Of a DNA stretch of 7,357 nucleotides, positions 1 through 4,871 are shown piece by piece. The position numbers and the translations under genes are program-made. This stretch comes from Planctomycetaceae bacterium UBA6894 (GTDB lineage: Bacteria; Planctomycetota; Planctomycetia; Gemmatales; Gemmataceae). Location: positions 1 to 7,357 of the forward strand of contig DKBS01000116.1 in NCBI GenBank assembly GCA_002451275.1, in the 5' to 3' direction. Every line of letters begins with the position of its first letter. Within the stretch, counting starts at the first letter, position 1. The notes under the pieces were generated by a model. It worked only from the letters and a program-made list of their open reading frames with translations, had not been told where the DNA came from and made no database searches.

Positions 1-1145
1 GTGTTCCCGTGGTTGGATTGCTCGACCTTGGCCAGTTGAATGGCCCGGTGGGCGACATCGTATTCCGAGCAGGTAGACCGATTGGCGATGGCCTCAACCG
101 CCTGGCGGTAACGATTCCGCGTCGCAAAATCCATGAACAGATAAATGCCGGCGGGGTCTTCGGCGAGAGTCTGCTCAACCAGACTGTGGGTCGCGACGAA
201 ATCCCGCCAGTCATAGATGTCCAGCATCCGGAGGCTGTTGATGCTGTTGCCGACCGAAACCTGATCGGCAGCCTGGTTCTGTCCCTCAGCCAGGATGAGT
301 TGCTCCAGGGTCAATCCCTGATCCGAAATTCGGTGCTCCAGCCAACTGTTGACAAAGACAAGGTTCGGATTGTTGCCATGCAGTTGCCTGGTGAAATCGC
401 TGAGGAAGGCGCCTGACATCGGCGGATCGGCCCGTGCCATCTCCGCCAGGGCGATGATCAGTTCAGTTGGCGACTTTTCAATCGCCTCGTTCATGATCAG
501 CGCCCAGTCGTTCGCCTGGTCCCGGTGGCATCGGCTTTTTGCCAGCCGGATGGCGATCCGGCGCAGGTTCTCGATCAGCGCCATTCGGAGCATGAGGGGC
601 AGGGCCCAAAGCTCCCCCAGCTGCAGGGGCGTGATTGCCTGGTAGGCATGGACAAAAGCGTTGAGGCTTCCGGCGTCCACGCGGCCATCGGTGTGGGCGA
701 TCAATTCCAGGGCGATAGCGTAGATTCTTGGGTAATTTGCGGAGGTCCCGTTGGCCAGGCGTGGCAGTCCTGTGCTGTAGGATTTTGGCAAAAGGCGCTT
801 AACGGAGCGAATGTGGTTTTCAATCAGGTAGAAATTGTCCAGCAACCATTCCGCGGCGGGTGAAATTCTTCGGTTTTTCGCCGCGGCCGCGGCGATAAGG
901 TCATAGGTTTTAACCAGCAGCATTTCGTTTTGAGCCAGCCTGGGCAGGAGTTTTTCACCTTTTTGGCCCGTCGCCAACCGGTCCATGGCTGCAGTGGAGC
1001 GCGCATGCTTTTCCAACTGCTCCAGGTTGTACAGATCATCGCGGAGCGGAACGTCCTCCCCGAATTCCTTGACGGATGAGGTGCGGCCAGACAATCCGCA
1101 CCATGCGATCGGTTTTCGGATGGCTGCCGGAAGGGTGGAAAGCAT
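1..1145 (-). CDS. Cyclic beta-1,2-glucan synthase, N-terminal part (runs off left edge)
   Basis: Partial gene; 381 codons are visible with no stop or frameshift before the window ends. It matches the N-terminal helical region of the large NdvB/ChvB-type inner-membrane cyclic beta-1,2-glucan synthases, which build periplasmic cyclic glucans from UDP-glucose. Seen: ISPAAEWLLDNFYLIENHI at residues 94-112, a YPRIYAIALELIAHTDGR stretch near 138-155, LGELWALPLMLRMALIENLR near 177-195, and VSVGNSINSLRMLDIYDWRD at 297-315 followed by VEQTLAEDPAG and FATRNRYRQAVEAIA. All of these are hallmark blocks of the family. The membrane segments, GT84 domain and GH94 phosphorylase-like domain would lie beyond the left edge, so activity cannot be judged. 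The ATG at 1145 is chosen because family similarity begins shortly after it; the frame stays open further upstream, and an ATG at 1208 is an alternative. Neither start has a good Shine-Dalgarno sequence. It lies downstream of the copper protein gene across a 575-bp gap, so it is probably transcribed separately. Confidence 0.92.
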   Translation of the reverse strand, partial: MLSTLPAAIRKPIAWCGLSGRTSSVKEFGEDVPLRDDLYNLEQLEKHARSTAAMDRLATGQKGEKLLPRLAQNEMLLVKTYDLIAAAAAKNRRISPAAEWLLDNFYLIENHIRSVKRLLPKSYSTGLPRLANGTSANYPRIYAIALELIAHTDGRVDAGSLNAFVHAYQAITPLQLGELWALPLMLRMALIENLRRIAIRLAKSRCHRDQANDWALIMNEAIEKSPTELIIALAEMARADPPMSGAFLSDFTRQLHGNNPNLVFVNSWLEHRISDQGLTLEQLILAEGQNQAADQVSVGNSINSLRMLDIYDWRDFVATHSLVEQTLAEDPAGIYLFMDFATRNRYRQAVEAIANRSTCSEYDVAHRAIQLAKVEQSNHGN

Positions 1146-1231
1146 CAATTCATCCAATCTGACCCCGCGCGGGGTGGGTGGGTGATTGAAGCCGGAGGAC
1201 CGGCCCATAATCAACGGGTGCCAATGGTTGA

Positions 1232-1249
1232 TCCGGGCGGTTGCCCGGA
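1232..1249 (-). repeat. Compact hairpin upstream of glucan synthase start
   Basis: A perfect 7-bp inverted repeat, TCCGGGC / GCCCGGA, has a 4-nt loop. It lies 87 bp ahead of the chosen glucan synthase start, in its presumed leader. It is GC-rich and would be a stable RNA hairpin, but no T-tract follows on either strand, so it is not an intrinsic terminator. It may be a chance structure in GC-rich DNA. Confidence 0.4.
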
Positions 1250-1406
1250 AATGAAAGACGTCCGGGGACCGCGGCCGTCGAAAAAAAATTCCTGGCGGTC
1301 TGGCCGATGGAATTTGCACGGAGGGTGAAGTGGGTGAGACCGCGGCGGGATAGCGCGGGCAAGTCCGTCAGCATGACAATCGGCCCCTAGTGTGTGTCGG
1401 GGGATT

Positions 1407-1434
1407 CCCTGCCTAGCCGATCCATCGGGCAGGG
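1407..1434 (-). repeat. Inverted repeat with nested dyad
   Basis: Seven-base arms CCCTGCC (1407-1413) and GGCAGGG (1428-1434) flank a 14-nt loop that itself contains CGAT and ATCG. It sits about 20 bp downstream of the tentative promoter, in the probable leader of the glucan synthase gene. It could be a leader hairpin or an operator; no T-tract follows, so a terminator role is unlikely. Confidence 0.35.
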
Positions 1435-1454
1435 TTGCCGGTGATATCTTGCCG

Positions 1455-1483
1455 GATATTTTCGATCCGCGGTATTGTGTCAA
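1455..1483 (-). promoter_or_regulatory. Tentative sigma70-type promoter for the glucan synthase gene
   Basis: On the minus strand a perfect -35 hexamer TTGACA (1483-1478) is followed after 17 bp by AATATC, which matches only three of six bases of the -10 consensus. It points toward the glucan synthase gene and would give a leader of about 300 nt. The -35 match is good and the -10 weak, so this is a candidate only. Confidence 0.22.
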
Positions 1484-1637
1484 AGGGCCATCCCGCCCAG
1501 TGGGTGCGAAGGCCTTGCCGATGGTGTTGCCCAAATAATCCGGCAACATTTCAGAGGGCAATTAATTTTTCAGCTATCCATCTCATTTGCCGCGTGATGA
1601 GGATAAACTGCCCAGAGGGCAGTGATGGCTTGACGGG

Positions 1638-1661
1638 AGGCCGCATCCCGGCCTGCGGCCT
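1638..1661 (-). repeat. GC-rich hairpin downstream of copper protein gene
   Basis: Eight-base arms AGGCCGCA (1638-1645) and TGCGGCCT (1654-1661) form a perfect stem with an 8-nt loop. It begins 59 bp past the stop codon of the copper-protein gene, a fitting place for a 3'-end or transcript-stabilising hairpin. The minus-strand sequence after the stem has no run of T, so it is not a canonical Rho-independent terminator. Confidence 0.4.
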
Positions 1662-1720
1662 GCAAAACCATCGCTCCTTCTGGCACGACCCTTCGCGGCA
1701 AAAGCAACCGGCAATCACGA

Positions 1721-2143
1721 CTACTTGTTCTTCATCATGGCCATTTGGCGGCATTCCTTGGCGCAGGCACGGCAGGCGTTGGCGCAAGCTTCCATGGTTT
1801 TGTCGCCTTCCATTTTCCTGCATTCCTTTTCACAGGCTTCGCAGTAGTTCGCGCAACACTCGAGTACAGGCCCGGAATGGGGGCATTCCCGGGCGCAAAG
1901 AACCGCGCATGTCTTGCATATTTCACCGCAGTTGGCGCAAAGTTTGCCCATCTTGGCATGTTCGCCTTTTCCGCTGGCAGCTTGCTCCAAGCAGTGTTTG
2001 AAACACCGGTTGCAATGGATCTCGCATGCGTTGCATTCCTTGGCGCATTGCATGAATGATTCATTGTCTTCCTGCGCATGAGCTGGGGTGAGGGCGAGAA
2101 TTGCCAAAAGGGCAAAAGCTGAAAGCCAAACAGATGTCTTCAT
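1721..2143 (-). CDS. Exported Cys-rich four-helix-bundle copper-binding protein (Csp/DUF326-like)
   Basis: A 140-residue protein with a Sec-type signal peptide: MKTS start, hydrophobic core at about residues 5-20, and AHA|Q cleavage near residue 23. The mature part has 21 cysteines (33, 37, 40, 44, 47, 51, 69, 72, 76, 79, 83, 87, 96, 97, 101, 104, 108, 120, 124, 127, 131), mostly as CxxxC and CxxC pairs along predicted helices. This is the pattern of copper storage proteins (Csp1/Csp3, DUF326), in which cysteines lining a four-helix bundle bind many Cu(I) ions. A storage or detoxification role in the periplasm or outside the cell is inferred. The ATG at 2143 is preferred over an in-frame upstream start at 2221 because an AGGAGG lies 9 nt before it and the signal peptide begins there. 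No copper exporter or metal-responsive regulator is seen beside it. Csp1 is known as Tat-exported, whereas no twin arginine is present here. Confidence 0.88.
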   Translation of the reverse strand: MKTSVWLSAFALLAILALTPAHAQEDNESFMQCAKECNACEIHCNRCFKHCLEQAASGKGEHAKMGKLCANCGEICKTCAVLCARECPHSGPVLECCANYCEACEKECRKMEGDKTMEACANACRACAKECRQMAMMKNK

Positions 2144-2152
2144 GGCTCGATT

Positions 2153-2158
2153 CCTCCT
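2153..2158 (-). promoter_or_regulatory. Strong ribosome binding site of the copper protein gene
   Basis: AGGAGG on the minus strand lies 9 nt ahead of the ATG at 2143. It is the best Shine-Dalgarno in the window and decides the start, excluding the longer reading frame from 2221. Confidence 0.8.
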
Positions 2159-2211
2159 GGAAAACCCGGTGACCGCATTAGCCAATGAGGAAATACGCCA
2201 TGTGCGTGAGG

Positions 2212-2243
2212 ACCGAACCAAAAAGGCTGGTTTTTTTATCGGT
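2212..2243. repeat. Imperfect two-part hairpin in copper protein leader
   Basis: Outer arms ACCG (2212-2215) / CGGT (2240-2243) and inner arms AACCA (2216-2220) / TGGTT (2228-2232) surround a 7-nt loop, with a T/A-rich bulge on one side. It lies about 70 bp upstream of the copper protein start. On the plus strand a short stem followed by T7 resembles a weak terminator, but no plus-strand gene ends there. A regulatory role is possible but unproven. Confidence 0.3.
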
Positions 2244-2496
2244 TTTCACAGGATTTGAAGGTGGCCCCGGGCCTGGCCGTTCATCCGGAAACCTTTTGGC
2301 TGAACCCCTGCAGGCTTATGATTTTTCGGACCACCATCCAAAGCGGCAATCTTGCGTTTCTGTAAAGGGTTGGCTTGATACAAGAACGTGTTTCGCGGGC
2401 ATGACAGTTTCCAGCAGGGTTGAACCAAGTGGGCCAGTAGAGGTATTTACCTGCCAACCATGGGTAACCCAAAGAACAGGAAGCCCCCACAAGGGA

Positions 2497-3306
2497 TCAG
2501 GGAATGCGCAGATTGGAGAAGTCCAAGCCTTCGCAGGTGGCCGGGTATTTCGGGTTCATTTTCTCCAGCGTCTGGCAGATGACCTTTGCCACCATCAGGT
2601 TGCGGTACCACTCGTGGTTGGCGGGGATGAGATACCAGGGCGCATGCCGCGTGGTGGTGACGCGGATAGCCTCGTCATATGCCTGCATGTAATCATCCCA
2701 GTGTTGCCGTTCTTTCAGGTCGCTGGGCTTGAATTTCCACCGCTTGTGCGGGTTGTCAATCCGGGCCTGCAGCCTCTTGCGCTGCTCGTCCTTGGAAATC
2801 GCCAGGAAAAACTTCACAATCGTCATACCGTAGTTGGTGAGCAAGCGCTCCACCTGCTTGATTGCGTCAAAACGTCCCTTCAAATCCTTGGGTGTGATAG
2901 TCCCATGTACCCGCGGTACCAGCACGTCTTCATAGTGGGACCGGTTGTGGATACCAATCTGGCCCTTGGCAGGCGTTTTCTGGTGCGTGCGCCACAGGAA
3001 GTCATGACGCTGTTCCTCCGGTGTGGGTTCGGCGAAGGAAGCCACCAGACACCCCTGCGGGCTGATCCCCCGGAAAACATGGCGGATGGTCCCGTCCTTC
3101 CCGCAACTATCCATGCCTTGCAGGATGATCAGCAGTGACTGCTTCCCCTCCGCGTAGAGGCGCTCCTGCAGGTGGTCGATCTTTTCCAGCAGGTCCTGGG
3201 TTTCTGCCAGAGCCTCCTCCTTGTGCCGGAAATGGCCGGTGCTGTCAGGATCCGCCTGGCTGAGAATGGAGCGCTTCCGGGAGTTTGCGATGATGGGTTT
3301 GCTCAT
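2497..3306 (-). CDS. ppk2: PPK2-family polyphosphate kinase / polyphosphate:nucleotide phosphotransferase
   Basis: A 269-residue cytoplasmic enzyme of the PPK2 family, which transfers phosphate between polyphosphate and nucleotides. Seen: a helical N-terminal section, then Walker A GMDSCGKD at 64-71 followed by GTIRHVFRGISPQGC, the family block NRSHYEDVL at 121-129, and a lid and C-terminal region with RIDNPHKRWKF near 182-192, RQHWDDYMQAYDEA near 200-213 and APWYLIPANHEWYRN at 222-236. The single-domain length and PQGC, NRSHYEDV and WDDYM blocks fit the group that phosphorylates AMP and/or ADP from polyphosphate; nucleotide preference cannot be read from sequence alone. The ATG at 3306 has GGAG six bases upstream. 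An open frame reaching 3615 overlaps DUF1501 and is spurious. The start lies 20 bp after the DUF1501 stop, so co-transcription is likely. The residue before NRSHYED is His, where I recall an aromatic residue as usual. Confidence 0.93.
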   Translation of the reverse strand: MSKPIIANSRKRSILSQADPDSTGHFRHKEEALAETQDLLEKIDHLQERLYAEGKQSLLIILQGMDSCGKDGTIRHVFRGISPQGCLVASFAEPTPEEQRHDFLWRTHQKTPAKGQIGIHNRSHYEDVLVPRVHGTITPKDLKGRFDAIKQVERLLTNYGMTIVKFFLAISKDEQRKRLQARIDNPHKRWKFKPSDLKERQHWDDYMQAYDEAIRVTTTRHAPWYLIPANHEWYRNLMVAKVICQTLEKMNPKYPATCEGLDFSNLRIP

Positions 3307-3326
3307 GGCCGGCTCCGCTAGGCAGC

Positions 3327-4715
3327 CTACAAGATGGCCTTGATCACCTGTCCACGACTGACCGGAATGGGCCGGTCGAATGCATCCCGGATTTCCGTCT
3401 CGGGGGAAATTCCCAGGCAGTGGAAAAGGGTGGCAATGATGTCCGCCGGCTCCACCTTGCCTTCCATCGCAAAGGCGGCGCTCTTGTCGGACACGCCATG
3501 CACCACACCGCCCCGGATACCGCCGCCTGCCAAGGCCAGCGAGAAGCAACTCCCCCAGTGGTCGCGCCCGCCATCCTTGTTGAAGCGGGGGGTCCGTCCG
3601 AATTCGCCAAACCACACCACCAAGGTCTCTTCCAGCAGGCCCCTCGCTTCCAGATCCTCAATCAGCGCCGAGAAGGCCTGGTCCTGAATGGGCATGAGCA
3701 AGTATTTGATCGACTCGTTGTGCTTGGCGTGGGTATCCCAGCCGCCGCCGTTGGGCTGGTCCTTGATGCGGGTCCAGTTCACCTGCACCAGCCCTACCCC
3801 GGCCTCCACCAGCCTTCGCGCGAGCAGGCAAGATTGGGCGAAACGGCTGGTGCCATAACGCTCGCGCACCGCGGCAGGCTCGCTTTGCATGTCGAACGCG
3901 CGGCGCGCGTTCGCTGAGTACAGCAGTTCAGCGGCTTTGTGGGCATGTTGGTTGAAGGCCGCTGTCACACCAGAACGCCTGGTAGCCTCGTAATGGTGGT
4001 TCACCTGGTCCAGCAGCGATCGGCGCTCGTTGAACCGCAGCGGCGGTACTTCGCCCGGCAAGCTCAGTGCGGGGATGCCGAAACCGGGGTCGGACGGGTC
4101 GCAGTGGATCAGCCACGGGTTGAATCGGGTGCCCAGGAATCCCGCATCCTGACCCGGCCAAGGGAGGTTGCCATCGTTCCAGAGATGTTCCGGGATGGTG
4201 ACGGCCGAGGGCAGGCCTCCTGTTTCTGGCCGCACCGCCCGCAGCAGCGCACCAATGCAGGGTGAATTGTTTGGGGCCTTGGGGGCGGCATTCTCCTGGC
4301 TGAGGGGGATATGTGGCACTCCCGTCAGCATCTGGTAGCCGCTGGTGCTGTGCGCGTTGTCATTGGTTACCACTGCCCGCAGCACCGCCAGCTTGTCGGT
4401 CAGCAGGGCCGTGCGCGGCATCAACTCGCCCACGCGGAAACCCGGCGTGCGGGTGGCGATGGTACCAAACTGGCCGCGTATCTCCTCGGGCGCGTTGGGC
4501 TTGGGGTCCCAGGTCTCATGCTGGGGCGGCCCGCCCACCAGACCAAAAATGATGATGGATTTCGCCTTTGGGGTTGTCGGTGTGCCGGCTTTTGTTCGGC
4601 TGGCCAGCAGGTTGGCCAACGACAAACCACCCAATCCGATGCCGCCCACCCCCATCATCACCCGACGGGAAATACCCGATCTGTCGGAGGCGTGCGAATC
4701 GACAATACGCAACAT
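3327..4715 (-). CDS. DUF1501 family protein with twin-arginine signal
   Basis: A 462-residue protein of the DUF1501 family, which has a predicted alkaline-phosphatase/sulfatase-like fold and is abundant in Planctomycetota and Verrucomicrobiota. Seen: a twin-arginine leader SRRVMM at 16-21 followed by a glycine-rich hydrophobic segment to about 38; the family blocks GGPPQHETWDPKPNAPEEIRG (about 61-81, without the usual S and D), NAHSTSGYQMLTG at 120-132, GWDTH at 325-329, FGEFGRTPRFNKDGGRDHW at 369-387; and a C-terminal GISPETEIRDAFDRPIPV. Conserved Asp/His residues in GWDTH and GRDHW would be the metal or catalytic positions by analogy, but the family's reaction is not established. Export by Tat is inferred. 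The upstream gene is a glycosidase-like protein across a 156-bp spacer, and PPK2 follows 20 bp downstream. In Planctomycetes the usual partner is a DUF1549/DUF1553 protein; none is visible here. The Shine-Dalgarno is weak (GAGAA region). Confidence 0.93.
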   Translation of the reverse strand: MLRIVDSHASDRSGISRRVMMGVGGIGLGGLSLANLLASRTKAGTPTTPKAKSIIIFGLVGGPPQHETWDPKPNAPEEIRGQFGTIATRTPGFRVGELMPRTALLTDKLAVLRAVVTNDNAHSTSGYQMLTGVPHIPLSQENAAPKAPNNSPCIGALLRAVRPETGGLPSAVTIPEHLWNDGNLPWPGQDAGFLGTRFNPWLIHCDPSDPGFGIPALSLPGEVPPLRFNERRSLLDQVNHHYEATRRSGVTAAFNQHAHKAAELLYSANARRAFDMQSEPAAVRERYGTSRFAQSCLLARRLVEAGVGLVQVNWTRIKDQPNGGGWDTHAKHNESIKYLLMPIQDQAFSALIEDLEARGLLEETLVVWFGEFGRTPRFNKDGGRDHWGSCFSLALAGGGIRGGVVHGVSDKSAAFAMEGKVEPADIIATLFHCLGISPETEIRDAFDRPIPVSRGQVIKAIL

Positions 4716-4774
4716 GGAGGATTTCTCGGGGAGGTTCAGACCTCTGGCAGGAACCTCATGTTAATCGGCAGCTA

Positions 4775-4787
4775 ATTGCCGGGCAAT
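4775..4787. repeat. 13-bp perfect odd palindrome
   Basis: ATTGCC-G-GGCAAT reads as a perfect dyad around one central base, 60 bp upstream of the DUF1501 start. It is the size and symmetry of a small operator. It overlaps one arm of the longer inverted repeat at 4778-4843, so local and long-range pairing would compete in RNA. Confidence 0.4.
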
Positions 4788-4843
4788 CAAAACCGTCTGG
4801 GATTCCCCTGGACCATCGGTGTGTTTTTGACGGTTTTCCCGGC
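4778..4843 (-). repeat. Long bulged inverted repeat in the glycosidase-DUF1501 spacer
   Basis: Plus-strand arms GCCGGG (4778-4783) + 5-nt bulge + AAAACCGTC (4789-4797) pair perfectly with GACGGTTTT (4829-4837) + CCCGGC (4838-4843). This gives 15 base pairs with one bulge and a 31-nt loop. In the minus-strand transcript it begins 29 nt after the glycosidase-like stop codon and ends 62 nt before the DUF1501 start. It lacks a terminal T-run, so it may be a 3' stabiliser, a Rho-dependent end or a leader element for DUF1501. Confidence 0.6.
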
Positions 4844-4871
4844 CAGATGCGCCCTGGAGTAGGGATGACGG

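Larger units (their letters stand above)
1146..1720. other. 575-bp non-coding gap upstream of the glucan synthase gene
   Basis: No convincing gene lies here. The reading frames that cross it have no family resemblance, no good ribosome binding site and arginine/proline-rich shadow composition. It holds three short perfect inverted repeats (1232-1249, 1407-1434, 1638-1661) and a TTGACA-type promoter candidate on the minus strand, each listed separately. The minus-strand frame of the glucan synthase remains open up to about 1367, so a longer N-terminus cannot be wholly excluded, but the extra residues look non-protein-like. The part near 1720 is the 3' flank of the copper protein gene; the part near 1146 is the 5' flank of the glucan synthase gene. 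Confidence 0.6.
2144..2496. other. 353-bp non-coding gap between PPK2 and copper protein genes
   Basis: No protein gene is supported here; the frames that cross it are antisense or out-of-frame shadows. It must contain the end of the PPK2 transcript and probably the copper protein's own promoter. I see no intrinsic terminator on the minus strand after the PPK2 stop and no clear copper-regulator operator. An A/T-rich imperfect hairpin at 2212-2243 is the only notable structure. Confidence 0.55.

Noticed and set aside
9..863. Plus-strand open reading frames over the glucan synthase region
   Set aside because: The minus strand encodes an uninterrupted, clearly recognisable glucan synthase N-terminus over the whole stretch, so the plus-strand frames are antisense shadows.
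1211..1561. 116-codon minus-strand open reading frame in the gap before the glucan synthase
   Set aside because: Proline/arginine-rich, no family resemblance, no good start signal, and it overlaps the possible promoter and hairpins; not supportable as a gene.
1638..1661. Rho-independent terminator for the copper protein gene
   Set aside because: The stem is strong, but no T-tract follows it on the minus strand, so it is recorded only as an inverted repeat.
2144..2221. N-terminal extension of the copper protein to a start at 2221
   Set aside because: The extension would bury a clean Sec signal peptide behind 26 arginine-rich residues, while AGGAGG sits just before the ATG at 2143.
2185..3138. 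317-codon open reading frame on the plus strand opposite PPK2
   Set aside because: It is antisense to a certain PPK2 gene, has no recognisable motif and no convincing ribosome binding site; it is a shadow of the high GC content.
3307..3615. N-terminal extension of PPK2 to 3615
   Set aside because: The extra 103 residues overlap the 3' end of DUF1501 in another frame and have no PPK2 similarity; the ATG at 3306 has its own GGAG.
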